Assembly: GCF_050947335.1 (NCBI RefSeq) | Contig: NW_027473471.1 | Span: forward strand, 1 to 64,000 | From: Megachile rotundata | Lineage: Eukaryota > Arthropoda > Insecta > Hymenoptera > Megachilidae | DNA: 64,000 bases | Reading direction: 5' to 3' | Shown here: one piece after another, positions 27,340 through 40,994 of the stretch | Layout: each line of letters begins with the position of its first letter | Position numbering within the stretch: the first letter of the stretch is position 1 | Notes under the pieces: model-generated | Seen by the model: only the letters and a program-made list of their open reading frames with translations | What the model was told of the DNA's origin: nothing | Database searches by the model: none | Made by a program: the position numbers and the translations under genes

Positions 27340-30300
27340 ATGTTAAGTTATCCTATCTGAGCACAATTCAACACCACAATGAACAATTTTGCTCGTTTTG
27401 CACGAATTATGCTCATTTTCGCACGATTCAGCCTCTAATTCGCACATATCCGCTGTAATTTGACTCTGTACTATCTAGTCATGTTAAGTTATCGTAACTG
27501 AGCACAATTCAACACCACAATGAACAATTTTGCTCGTTTCGCACGAATTATGCTCATTTTCGCACGATTCAGCCTCTAATTCGCACATATCCGCTGTAAT
27601 TCGACTCTGTACTATCTAGTCATGTTAAGATATCGTAACTGAGCACAATTCAACACCACAATGAACAATTTTGCTCGTTTTGAACGAATTATGCTCATTT
27701 TAGCACGATTCAGCCTCTAATTCGCACATATCCGCTGTAATTCGACTCTGTACTATCTAGTTATGTTAAGTTATCCTATCTGAGCACAATTCAACACCAC
27801 AATGAACAATTTTGCTCGTTTTGAACGAATTATGCTCATTTTCGCACGATTCAGCCTCTAATTCGCACATATCCGCTGTAATTCGCCTCTGTACTATCTA
27901 GTTATGTTAGTTTATGGTAACTGAGCACAATTCAACACCACAATGAACAATTTTGCTCGTTTTGAACGAATTATGCTCATTTTCGCACGATTCAGCCTCT
28001 AATTCGCACATATCCGCTGCAATTCGACTCTGTACTATCTAGTTATGTTAAGTTATCCTATCTGAGCACAATTCAACACCACAATGAACAATTTTGCTCG
28101 TTTTGCACGAATTTTGCTCATTTTCGAACGATTCAGCCTCTAATTCGCACATATCCGCTGTAATTCGACTCTGTACTATCTAGTTATGTTAAGTTATCCT
28201 ATCTGAGCACAATTCGACACCGCAACGAACAATTTTTCTCGTTCTGCACGAATTATGCTCATTTTCGCACGATTCAGCCTCTAATTCGCATATATCCGCT
28301 GCAATTCGACTCTGTACTATCTAGTTATGTTAAGTTATCCTATCTGAGCACAATTCAACACCACAATGAACAATTTTGCTCGTTTTGAACGAATTATGCT
28401 CATTTTCGCACGATTCAGCCTCTAATTCGCACATATCCGCTGTAATTTGACTCTGCACTATCTAGTCATGTTAAGTTATCGTAACTGAGCACAATTCAAC
28501 ACCACAATGAACAATTTTGCTCGTTTTGAACAAATTTTGCTCATTTTCGATCGATTCAGCCTCTAATTCGCACATATCCGCTGTAATTCGCCTCTGTACT
28601 ATCTAGTTATGTTAGTTTATGGTAACTGAGCACAATTCAACACCACAATGAACAATTTTGCTCGTTTTGAACGAATTATGCTCATTTTCGCACGATTCAG
28701 CCTCAAATTCGCACATATCTTCTGTAATTCGACTCTGTACTATCTAGTTATGTTAGGTTATGGTAACTGAGCACAATTCAACACCACAATGAACAATTTT
28801 GCTCGTTTTGAACGAATTGTGCTCATTTTCGCACGATTCAGCCTCTAATTCGCACATATCCGCTGTAATTTGACTCTGTACTATCTAGTCATGTTAAGTT
28901 ATCCTATCTGAGCACAATTCAACACCACAACGAACAATCTTGCTCGTTTTGCACGAATTATGCTCAATTTCGCACGATTCGGCCTCTAATTCGCACATAT
29001 CCGCTGCAATTCGACTCTGTACTATCTATTTATGTTAAGTTATCCTATCTGAGCACAATTCAACAACACAATGAACAATTTTGCTCGTTTTGCACGAATT
29101 TTGCTCGTTTTGAACGAATTTTGCTCATTTTCGAACGATTCAGTCTCTAATTCGAACATATCCGCTGTAATTCGCCTCTGTACTATCTAGCTATGTTAAG
29201 TTATCCTATCTGAGCACAATTCAACACCGCAATGAACAATTTTGCTCGTTTTGCACGAATTATGCTCATTTTCGCACGATTCAGCCTCTAATTCGCACAT
29301 ATCCGCTGTGATTCGACTCTGTACTATCTAGTTATGTTACGTTATCGTAACTGAGCACAATTCGACACCACAATGAACAATTTTGCTCGTAACGAACGAA
29401 TAATGCTCATTTTCGCACGATTCAGCCTCTAATTCGCACATATCTTCTGTAATTCGACTCTGTACTATCTAGTTATGTTAGGTTATCCTATCTGAGCACA
29501 ATTCAACATCACAATGAACAATTTTGCTCGTTTTGCACGAATTTTGCTCGTTTTGGACGAATTTTGCTCATTTTCGAACGATTCAGCCTCTAATTCGCAC
29601 ATATCCGCTGTAATTCGACTCTGTACTATCTAGTCATGTTAAGTTATCGTAACTGAGCACAATTCAACACCACAATGAACAATTTTGCTCGTTTCGCACG
29701 AATTATGCTCATTTTCGCACGATTCAGCCTCTAATTCGCACATATCCGCTGTAATTCGACTCTGTACTATCTAGTCATGTTAAGTTATCGTAACTGAGCA
29801 CAATTCAACACCACAATGAACAATTTTGCTCGTTTTGAACGAATTATGCTCATTTTAGCACGATTCAGCCTCTAATTCGCACATATCCGCTGTAATTCGA
29901 CTCTGTACTATCTAGTTATGTTAAGTTATCCTATCTGAGCACAATTCGACACCACAATGAACAATTTTCCTCGTTTTGCACGAATTATGCACATTTTCGC
30001 ACGATTCAGCCTCTAATTCGCACATATCCTCTGTAATTCGACTCGTTACTATCTAGTTATGTTAGGTTATGGTAACTGAGCACAATTCAACACCACAATG
30101 AACAATTTTGCTCGTTTTGAACGAATTATGCTCATTTTCGCACGATTCATCCTCTAATTCGCACATATCCGCAGTAATTCGACTCTGTACTATCTAGCCA
30201 TGTTAAGTTATCGTAACTGAGCACAATTCAACACCACAATGAACAATTTTGCTCGTTTTGAACGAATTATGCTCATTTTCGCACGATTCAGCCTCTAATT

Positions 30301-33300
30301 CGCACATATCCGCTGCAATTCGACTCTGTACTATCTAGTTATGTTAAGTTATCCTATCTGAGCACAATTCAACACCACAATGAACAATTTTGCTCGTTTT
30401 GCACGAATTTTGCTCATTTTCGAACGATTCAGCCTCTAATTCGCACATATCCGCTGTAATTCGACTCTGTACTATCTAGTTATGTTAAGTTATCCTATCT
30501 GAGCACAATTCGACACTGCAACGAACAATTTTTTTCGTTCTGCACGAATTATGCTCATTTTCGCACGATTCAGCCTCTAATTCGCACATATCCGCTGCAA
30601 TTCGACTCTGTACTATCTAGTTATGTTAAGTTATCCTATCTGAGCACAATTCAACACCACAATGAACAATTTTGCTCGTTTTGCACGAATTTTGATCGTT
30701 TTGAACGAATTTTGCTCATTTTCGAACGATTCAGCCTCCAATTCGCATATATCCGCTGTAATTCGACTCTGTACATCTAGTTATGTTAAGTTATCCTATC
30801 TGAGCACAATTCAACACCACAATGAACAATTTTGCTCGTTTTGCACGAATTTTGCTCGTTTTGAACGAATTTTGCTCATTTTCGAACGATTCAGCCTCTA
30901 ATTCGCGCATATCCGCTGTAATTCGCCTCTGTACTATCTAGTTATGTTAAGTTATCCTATCTGAGCACAATTCAACACCACAATGAACAATTTTGCTCGT
31001 TTTGAACGAATTATGCTCATTTTCGCACGATTCAGCCTCTAATTCGCACATATCCGCTGTAATTCGATTCTGTACTATCTAGTTATGTTAAGTTATCCTA
31101 TCTGAGCACAATTCAACCCCACAATGAACAATTTTGCTCGTTTTGCACGATTTATGCTCATTTTCGCACGATTCAGCCTCTAATTCGCACATATCCGCTG
31201 TGATTCGACTCTGTCCCATCTAGATATGTTAAGTTATCGTAACTGAGCACAATTCGACACAACAATGAACAATTTTGCTCGTAATGAAAGAATAATGCTC
31301 ATTTTCGCACGATTCAGCCTCTAATTCGCACATATCTTCTGTAATTCGACTCTGTACCATCTAGTTATGTTAGTTTATGGTAACTGAGCACAATTCAACA
31401 CCACAATGAACAATTTTGCTCGTTTTGAACGAATTATGCTCATTTTCGCACGATTCAGCCTCTAATTCGCACATATCTTCTGTAATTCGACTCTGCACTA
31501 TCTAGTTATGTTAGGTCATGGTAACTGAGGACAATTCAACACCACAATGAACAATTTTGCTCGGTTTGAACGAATTATGCTCATTTTCGTACGATTCAGC
31601 CTCTAATTCACACATATCCGCTGTAATTCGACTCTGTACTATCTAGTTATGTTAAGTTATCCTATCTGAGCACAATTCAACATCACAATGAACAATTTTG
31701 CTCGTTTTGCACGAATTTTGCTCGTTTTGAACGAATTTTGCTCATTTTCGAACGATTCAGCCTCTAATTCGCACATATCCGCTGTAATTCGACTCTGTAC
31801 TATCTAGTTATTTTAAGTTATCCTATCTGAGCACAATTCAACACCACAACGAACAATTTTGCTCGTTTTGCACGAATTATGCTCATTTTCGCACGATTCG
31901 GCCTCTAATTCGCACATATCCGCTGTAATTTGACTCTGTACTATCTAGTCATGTTAGGTTATCGTAACTGAGCACAATTCAACACCACAATGAACAATTT
32001 TGCTCGTTTTGCACGAATTATGCTCATTTTCGCACGATTCAGCCTCTAATTCGCACATATCCGCTGTGATTCGACTCTGTCCCATCTAGATATGTTATGT
32101 TATCGTAACTGAGCACAATTCGACACCACAATGAACAATTTTGCTCGTAATGAAAGAATAATGCTCATTTTCGCACGATTCAGCCTCTAATTCGCACATA
32201 TCTACTGTAATTCGACTCTGTACTATCTAGTTATGTTAGGTTATGGTAACTGAGCACAATTCAACACCACAATGAACAATTTTGCTCGTTTTGAACGAAT
32301 TATGCTCATTTTCGCACGATTCAGCCTCTAATTCGCACATATCTTCTGTAATTCGACTCTGTACTATCTAGTTATGTTAGGTTATGGTAACTGAGGACAA
32401 TTCAACACCACAATGAACAATTTTGCTCGTTTTGCACGAATTTTGCTCGTTTTGAACGAATTTTGCTCTTTTTCGAACGATTCAGCCTCTAATTCGCACA
32501 TATCCGCTGTAATTCGCCTCTGTACTATCTAGTTATGTTAAGTTATCAAATCTGAGCACAATTCAACACCACAATGAACAATTTTGCTCATTTTGCACGA
32601 ATTATGCTCATTTTCGCACGTTTCAGCCTCTAATTCGTACATATCTGCTGTGATTCGACTCAGTCCCATCTAGATATGTTAAGTTATCGTAACTGAGCAC
32701 AATTCGACACCACAATGAACAATTTTGCTCGTAATGAAAGAATAATGCTCATTTTCGCACGAATCAGCCTCTAATTCGCACATATCTTCTGTAATTCGAC
32801 TCTGTCCTATCTAGTTATGTTAAGTTATCCTATCTGAGCACAATTCAACACCACAATGAACAATTTTGCTCGTTTTGCACGAATTATGCTCATTTTCGCA
32901 CGATTCAGACTCTAATTCGCACATATCCGCTGTAATTCGACTCTGTACTATCTAGTCATGTTAAGTTATCGTAACTGAGCACAATTCAACACCACAATGA
33001 ACAATTTTGCTCGTTTTGAACGAATTATGCTCATTTTCGCACGATTCAGCCTCTAATTCGCACATATCCGCTGTAATTCGACTCTGTACTATCTAGTCAT
33101 GTTAAGTTATCGTAACTGAGCACAATTCAACACCACAATGAACAATTTTGCTCGTTTTGGACGAATTATGCTCATTTTCGCACGATTCAGCCTCTAATTC
33201 GCACATATCCGCTGTAATTCGACTCTGTACTATCTAGTCATGTTAAGTTATCGTAACTGAGCACAATTCAACACCACAATGAACAATTTTGCTGGTTTTG

Positions 33301-33803
33301 AACGAATTATGCTCATTTTCGCACGATTCAGCATCTAATTCGCACATATCCGCTGTAATTCGACTCTGTACTATCTAGTTATGTTAAGTTATCCTATCTG
33401 AGCACAATTCAACACCACAATGAACAATTTTGCTCGTTTTGCACGAATTATGCTCATTTTCGCACGATTCAGCCTCTAATTCGCACATATCCGCTGTAAT
33501 TCGACTCTGTACTATCTAGTCATGTTAAGTTATCCTATCTGAGCACAATTCAACACCACAACGAACAATTTTGCTCGTTTTGCACGAATTATGCTCATTT
33601 TCGCACGATTCAGCCTCTAATTCGCACATATCCGCTGTAATTCGACTCTGTACTATCTAGTCATGTTAAGTTATCGTAACTGAGCACAATTCAACACCAC
33701 AATGAACAATTTTGCTGGTTTTGAACGAATTATACTAATTTTCGCACGATTCAGCCTCTAATTCGCACATATCCGCTGTAATTCGACTCTGTACTATCTA
33801 GTT
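27340..33803. repeat. Macro-unit B, 45 monomers, 6464 bp
   Basis: The length equals 39x141 + 5x161 + 1x160. It follows macro-unit A directly and has the same order of variants, including the private CTGTACATCTAG deletion (near 30775). Relative to A it gains about four monomers of domain 1 type at about 28760-29480, lacks five monomers corresponding to about 24150-24870, and gains a 161-bp and a 141-bp monomer near 31650-32080. Local variants include TATCAAATCTG (32548) and GACTCAGTCCC. Confidence 0.82.
28770..29640. repeat. Domain 1 HOR segment inside macro-unit B
   Basis: The series GAATTGTGCTC, CAATCTTGCTCG with CTCAATTTCG and GATTCGGCC, TATCTATTTATG, CAACAACACAATG, GTTACGTTATCG with CGTAACGAACG, and the TTTTGGACG 161-class monomer matches 6576-7446 monomer by monomer. 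Macro-unit A lacks the start of this run: at the corresponding site (22460-22590) it goes straight from a type C monomer to the TTTTGGACG monomer. One difference from 7080 is CCTCTAATTCGC in place of CCTCAAAACCGC. Confidence 0.83.
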
Positions 33804-35837
33804 ATGTTAAGTTATCCTATCTGAGCACAATTCAAGACCACAATGAACAATTTTGCTCGTTTTGAACGAATTATGCTCATTTTCGCACGATTCAGCCTCT
33901 AATTCGCACATATCCGCTGTAATTCGACTCTGTACTATCTAGTTATGTTAAGTTATCCTATCTGAGCACAATTCAACACCACAATGAACAATTTTGCTCG
34001 TTTTGCACGAATTATGCTCATTTTCGCACGATTCAGCCTCTAATTCGCACATATCCGCTGTAATTCGACTCTGTACTATCTAGTCATGTTAAGTTATCGT
34101 AACTGAGCACAATTCAACACCACAATGAACAATTTTGCTCGTTTTGAACGAATTATGCTCATTTTCGCACGATTCAGCTTCTAATTCGCACATATCCGCT
34201 GTAATTCGACTCTGTACTATCTAGTCATGTTAAGTTATCGTAACTGAGCACAATTCAACACCACAATGAACAATTTTGCACGTTTTGAACGAATTATGCT
34301 CATTTTCGCACGATTCAGCCTCTAATTCGCACATATCCGCTGTAATTCGACTCTGCACTATCTAGTCATGTTATGTTATCGTAACTGAGCACAATTCAAC
34401 ACCACAATGATCAATTTTGCTCGTTTTGAACGAATTATGCTCATTTTCGCACGATTCAGCCTCTAATTCGCACATATCCGCTGTAATTCGACTCTGTACT
34501 ATCTAGTTATGTTAAGTTATCCTATCTGAGCACAATTCGACACCACAATGACCAATTTTGCTCGTTTTGCACGAATTTTGCTCGTTTTGAACGAATTTTG
34601 CTCATTTTCGAACGATTCAGCCTCTAATTCGCACATATCCGCTGTAATTCGACTCTGTACTATCTAGTTATGTTAAGTTATCCTATCTGAGCACAATTCA
34701 ACACCACAGCGAACAATTTTGCTCGTTTTGAACGAATTTTGCTCATTTTCGAACGATTCAGCCTCTAATTCGCACATATCCGCTGTAATTCGACTCTGAA
34801 CTATCTAGTTATGTTAAGTTATCCTATCTGAGCACAATTCAACACCACAATGAACAATTTTGCTCGTTTTGCACGAATTTTGCTCGTTTTGAACGAATTT
34901 TGCTCATTTTCGAACGATTCAGCCTCTAATTCGCACATATCCGCTGCAATTCGACTCTGTACTATCTAGTTATGTTAATTTATCCTATCTGAGCACAATT
35001 CAACACCACAATGAACAATTTTGCTCGTTTTGAACGAATTATGCTCATTTTCGCACGATTCAGCCTCTAATTCGCACATATCCGCTGTAATTCGACTCTG
35101 TACTATCTAGTTATGTTAATTCATCCTATCTGAGCACAATTCAACACCACAATGAACAATTTTGCTCGTTTTGAACGAATTATGCTCATTTTCGCACGAT
35201 TCAGCCTCTAATTCGCACATATCCGCTGTAATTCGACTCTGTACTATCTAGTCATGTTAAGTTATCGTAACTGAGCACAATTCAACACCACAATGAACAA
35301 TTTTGCTCGTTTTGAACGAATTATGCTCATTTTCGCACGATTCAGCCTCTAATTCGCACATATCCGCTGCAATTCGACTCTGTACTATCTAGTTATGTTA
35401 AGTTATCCTATCTGAGCACAATTCGACACCACAACGAAGAATTTTGCTCGTTTTGCACGAATTATGCTCATTTTCGCACGATTCAGCCTCTAATTCGCAC
35501 ATATCCGTTGCAATTCGACTCTGTACTATCTAGTTATGTTAATTTATCCTATCTGAGCACAATTCAACACCACAATGAACAATTTTGCTCGTTTTGCACG
35601 AATTTTGCTCGTTTTGAACGAATTTTGCTCATTTTCGAACGATTCAGCCTCTATTTCGCACATATCCGCTGTAATTCGACTCTGTACTATCTAGTTATGT
35701 TATGTTATCCTATCTGAGCACAATTCGACACCACAATGAACAATTTTGCTCGTTTTGCACGAATTATGCTCATTTTCGCACGATTCAGCCTCTAATTCGC
35801 ACATATCCGCTGTAATTCGACTCTGTACTATCTAGTT
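33804..35837. repeat. Start of domain 4, 14 monomers
   Basis: 2034 bp, equal to 11x141 + 3x161 (the 161-class monomers start at 34509, 34811 and 35536). Type C (GAGGAC) monomers and the GTAATGAAAG variant, common before 33 kb, disappear here. Variants typical of the right half (GTTAATTTATCC, CACAACGAAGAATTTTG, CCGTTGCAATTCG) appear. The stretch 34670-35837 recurs in modified form at 40995-41880 and 47500-48390. Confidence 0.8.
35536..35696. repeat. Representative 161-bp monomer (extra 20-bp subrepeat)
   Basis: This monomer is 161 bp because the middle contains three subrepeats instead of two: TGCTCGTTTTGCACGAATTT, then TGCTCGTTTTGAACGAATTT, then a unit starting TGCTCATTTTCG. The standard 141-bp monomer has only one TGCTCG unit before the TGCTCA unit. 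About 58 monomers of this class are spread through the window. They include versions with GGACGAA (for example near 7283 and 22590), ATTGCACG (44750, 55470, 60340) and AACATTTTTG (domain 4). The class is best explained by duplication of one 20-bp subunit, later spread by exchange. Confidence 0.93.
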
Positions 35838-38416
35838 ATGTTAAGTTATCCTATCTGAGCACAATTCGACACCACAATGAACAATTTTGCGCGTTTTGCA
35901 CGAATTATGCTCATTTTCGCACGATTCAGCCTCTAATTCGCACATATCCGCTGTGATTCGACTCTGTCCCATCTAGTTATGTTAAGTTATCGTAACTGAG
36001 CACAATTCAACACCACAATGAACAATTTTGCTCGTTTTGAACGAATTATGCTCATTTTCGCACGATTCAGCCTCTAATTCGCACATATCCGCTGTAATTC
36101 GACTCTGTACTATCTAGTCATGTTAAGTTATCGTAACTGAGCACAATTCAGCACCACAATGAGCAATTTTGCTCGATTTGAACGAATTATGCTCATTTTC
36201 GCACGATTCAGCCTCTAATTCGCACATATCCGCTGTAATTCGACTCTGTACTATCTAGTTATGTTAAGTTATCCTATCTGAGCACAATTCAACACCACAA
36301 CGAACAATTTTGCTCGTTTTGCACGAATTATGCTCATTTTCGCACGATTCAGCCTCTAATTCGCACATATCCGCTGTAACTCGACTCTGTACTATCTAGT
36401 CATGTTAAGTTATCGTAACTGAGCACAATTCAACACCACAATGAACAATTTTGCTGGTTTTGAACGAATTATGCTAATTTTCGCACGATTCAGCCTCTAA
36501 TTCGCACATATCCGCTGTAATTCGACTCTGTACTATCTAGTTATGTTAAGTTATCCTATCTGAGCACAATTCAACACCACAATGAACAATTTTGCTCGTT
36601 TTGCACGAATTATGCTCATTTTCGCACGATTCAGCCTCTAATTCGCACATATCCGCTGTGATTCGACTCTGTCCCATCTAGTTATGTTAAGTTATCGTAA
36701 CTGAGCACAATTCAACACCACAATGAACAATTTTGCTCGTTTTGAACGAATTATGCTCATTTTCGCACGATTCAGCCTCTAAATCGCACATATCCGCTGT
36801 AATTCGACTCTGTACTATCTAGTCATGTTAAGTTATCGTAACTGAGCACAACTCAGCACCACAATGAACAATTTTGCTCGTTTTGAACGAATTATGCTCA
36901 TTTTCGCACGATTCAGCCTCTAATTCGCACATATCCGCTGTAATTCGACTCTGTACTATCTAGTTATGTTAAGTTATCCTATCTGAGCACAATTCAACAC
37001 CACAATGAACATTTTTGCTCGTTTTGCACGAATTTTGCTCGTTTTGCACGAATTATGCTCATTTTCGCACGATTCAGCCTCTAATTCGCACATATCCGCT
37101 GTAATTCGACTCTGTACTATCTAGTTATGTTAAGTTATCCTATCTGAGCACAATTCAACACCACAATGAACAATTTTGCTCGTTTTGCACGAATTATGCT
37201 CATTTTCGCACGATTCAGCCTCTAATTCGCACATATCCGCTGTAATTCGACTCTGTACTATCTAGTCATGTTAAGTTATCGTAACTGAGCACAATTCAAC
37301 ACCACAATGAACAATTTTGCTCGTTTTGAACGAATTATGCTCATTTTCGCACGATTCAGCCTCTAATTCGCACATATCCGCTGTAATTCGACTCTGTACT
37401 ATCTAGTTATGTTAAGTTATCCTATCTGAGCACAATTCAACACCACAATGAACAATTTCGCTGGTTTTGAACGAATTATGCTCATTTTCGCACGATTCAG
37501 CCTCTAATTCGCACATATCCGCTGTAATTCGACTCTGTACTATCTAGTTATGTTAAGTTATCCTATCTGAGCACAATTCAACACCACAATCAACATTTTT
37601 GCTCGTTTTGCACGAATTTTGCTCGTTTTGCACGAATTACGCTCATTTTCGTACGATTCAGCCTCTAATTCGCACATATCCGCTGTAATTCGACTCTGTA
37701 CTATCTAGTTATGTTAAGTTATCGTAACTGAGCACAATTCAACACCACAATGAACTATTTTGCTCGTTTTGGACGAATTATGCTCATTTTCGCACGATTC
37801 AGCCTCTAATTCGCACATATCCGCTGTAATTCGACTCTGTACTATCTAGTCATGTTAAGTTATCGTAACTGAGCACAATTCAACACCACAACGAACAATT
37901 TTGCTCGTTTTGAACGAATTTTGCTCATTTTCGAACGATTCAGCCTCTAATTCGCACATATCCGCTGTAATTCGACTCTGTACTATCTAGTCATGTTAAG
38001 TTATCGTAACTGAGCACAATTCAACACCACAATGAACAATTTTGCTCGTTTTGAACGAATTATGCTCATTTTCGCACGATTCAGCCTCTAATTCGCACAT
38101 ATCCGCTGTAATTCGACTCTGTACTATCTAGTCATGTTAAGTTATCGTAACTGAGCACAATTCAGCACCACAATGAGCAATTTTGCTCGATTTGAACGAA
38201 TTATGCTCATTTTCGCACGATTCAGCCTCTAATTCGCACATATCCGCTGTATTTCGACTCTGTACTATCTAGTCATGTTAAGTTATCGTAACTGAGCACA
38301 ATTCAACACCACAATGAACAATTTTGCTGGTTTTGAACGAATTATGCTCATTTTCGCACGATTGCAGCCTCTAATTCGCACATATCCGCTGTAATTCGAC
38401 TCTGTACTATCTAGTT
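35838..38416. repeat. 18-monomer HOR, copy 1, 2579 bp
   Basis: The length equals 16x141 + 2x161 + 1. The extra base is a G in CGATTGCAGCC near 38364. It opens with a CGACACC monomer (here TTTTGCGCG), then a monomer following CTGTCCCATCTAG, a CAGCACCACAATGAGC monomer (36150), a CACAACGAAC monomer with GTAACTCGAC (36376), and a GCTGG monomer with ATGCTAATTTTCG. The 161-class pair has AACATTTTTGCTCG (36977) and CAATCAACATTTTTG (37582). Confidence 0.87.
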
Positions 38417-40994
38417 ATGTTAAGTTATCCTATCTGAGCACAATTCGACACCACAATGAACAATTTTGCTCGTTTTGCACGAATTATGCTCATTTTCGCA
38501 CGATTCAGCCTCTAATTCGCACATATCCGCTGTGATTCGACTCTGTCCCATCTAGTTATGTTAAGTTATCGTAACTGAGCACAATTCAACACCACAATGA
38601 ACAATTTTGCTCGTTTTGAACGAATTATGCTCATTTTCGCACGATTCAGCCTCTAATTCGCACATATCCGCTGTAATTCGACTCTGTACTATCTAGTCAT
38701 GTTAAGTTATCGTAACTGAGCACAATTCAGCACCACAATGAGCAATTTTGCTCGATTTGAACGAATTATGCTCATTTTCGCACGATTCAGCCTCTAATTC
38801 GCACATATCCGCTGTAATTCGACTCTGTACTATCTAGTTATGTTAAGTTATCCTATCTGAGCACAATTCAACACCACAACGAACAATTTTGCTCGTTTTG
38901 CACGAATTATGCTCATTTTCGCACGATTCAGCCTCTAATTCGCACATATCCGCTGTAACTCGACTCTGTACTATCTAGTCATGTTAAGTTATCGTAACTG
39001 AGCACAATTCAACACCACAATGAACAATTTTGCTGGTTTTGAACGAATTATGCTAATTTTCGCACGATTCAGCCTCTAATTCGCACATATCCGCTGTAAT
39101 TCGACTCTGTACTATCTAGTTATGTTAAGTTATCCTATCTGAGCACAATTCAACACCACAATGAACAATTTTGCTCGTTTTGCACGAATTATGTTCATTT
39201 TCGCACGATTCAGCCTCTAATTCGCACATATCCGCTGTGATTCGACTCTGTCCCATCTAGTTATGTTAAGTTATCGTAACTGAGCACAATTCAACACCAC
39301 AATGAACAATTTTGCTCGTTTTGAACGAATTATGCTCATTTTCGCACGATTCAGCCTCTAAATCGCACATATCCGCTGTAATTCGACTCTGTACTATCTA
39401 GTCATGTTAAGTTATAGTAACTGAGCACAATTCAGCACCACAATGAACAATTTTGCTCGTTTTGAACGAATTATGCTCATTTTCGCACGATTCAGCCTCT
39501 AATTCGCACATATCCGCTGTAATTCGACTCTGTACTATCTAGTTATGTTATGTTATCCTATCTGAGCACAATTCAACACCACAATGAACATTTTTGCTCG
39601 TTTTGCACGAATTTTGCTCGTTTTGCACGAATTATGCTCATTTTCGCACGATTCAGCCTCTAATTCGCACATATCCGCTGTAATTCGACTCTGTACTATC
39701 TAGTTATGTTAAGTTATCCTATCTGAGCACAATTCAACACCACAATGAACAATTTTGCTCGTTTTGCACGAATTATGCTCATTTTCGCACGATTCAGCCT
39801 CTAATTCGCACATATCCGCTGTAATTCGACTCTGTACTATCTAGTCATGTTAAGTTATCGTAACTGAGCACAATTCAACACCACAATGAACAATTTTGCT
39901 CGTTTTGAACGAATTATGCTCATTTTCGCACGATTCAGCCTCTAATTCGCACATATCCGCTGTAATTCGACTCTGTACTATCTAGTTATGTTAAGTTATC
40001 CTATCTGAGCACAATTCAACACCACAATGAACAATTTTGCTGGTTTTGAACGAATTATGCTCATTTTCGCACGATTCAGCCTCTAATTCGCACATATCCG
40101 CTGTAATTCGACTCTGTACTATCTAGTTATGTTAAGTTATCCTATCTGAGCACAATTCAACACCACAATCAACATTTTTGCTCGTTTTGCACGAATTTTG
40201 CTCGTTTTGCACGAATTACGCTCATTTTCGTACGATTCAGCCTCTAATTCGCACATATCCGCTGTAATTCGACTCTGTACTATCTAGTCATGTTAAGTTA
40301 TCGTAACTGAGCACAATTCAACACCACAATGAACAATTTTGCTCGTTTTGGACGAATTATGCTCATTTTCGCACGATTCAGCCTCTAATTCGCACGTATC
40401 CGCTGTAATTCGACTCTGTACTATCTAGTCATGTTAAGTTATCGTAACTGAGCACAATTCAACACCACAACGAACAATTTTGCTCGTTTTGAACGAATTT
40501 TGCTCATTTTCGAACGATTCAGCCTCTAATTCGCACATATCCGCTGTAATTCGACTCTGTACTATCTAGTCATGTTAAGTTATCGTAACTGAGCACAATT
40601 CAACACCACAATGAACAATTTTGCTCGTTTTGAACGAATTATGCTCATTTTCGCACGATTCAGCCTCTAATTCGCACATATCCGCTGTAATTCGACTCTG
40701 TACTATCTAGTTATGTTAAGTTATCCTATCTGAGCACAATTCGACACCACAATGAACAATTTTGCTAGTTTTGAACGAATTATGCTCATTTTCGCACGAT
40801 TCAGCCTCTAATTCGCACATATCCGCTGTATTTCGACTCTGTACTATCTAGTCATGTTAAGTTATCGTAACTGAGCACAATTCAACACCACAATGAACAA
40901 TTTTGCTGGTTTTGAACGAATTATGCTCATTTTCGCACGATTCAGCCTCTAATTCGCACATATCCGCTGTAATTCGACTCTGTACTATCTAGTT
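38417..40994. repeat. 18-monomer HOR, copy 2, 2578 bp
   Basis: A direct tandem copy of 35838-38416 with the markers at a constant offset of 2579 bp (38729, 38955, 40161). Differences are few: GCTCG in place of GCGCG in the first monomer, ATGTTCATTTTCG near 39192, GTTATAGTAAC near 39413, CACGTATCC near 40395, and a CGACACC/GCTAG monomer in place of CAGCACC/GAGC at 40742. The opening five-monomer signature also recurs in whole or part at 43613, 49977, 52153, 54610, 59484 and 63331. Confidence 0.87.

Noticed and set aside
35508..35717. Open frame of 69 codons, recurring at 42558, 43001, 49063, 49506, 51239, 51682, 53696, 54139, 58570 and 59013
   Set aside because: It starts at a TTG created by CCGTTGC (usual CCGCTGC) and stays open only because CCTCTAATTC became CCTCTATTTC, which removes a TAA, in a 161-bp monomer. 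It is plain satellite sequence, with no ribosome-binding or promoter context and no recognisable domain. The copies are identical because the DNA was duplicated, not because of selection on a protein.
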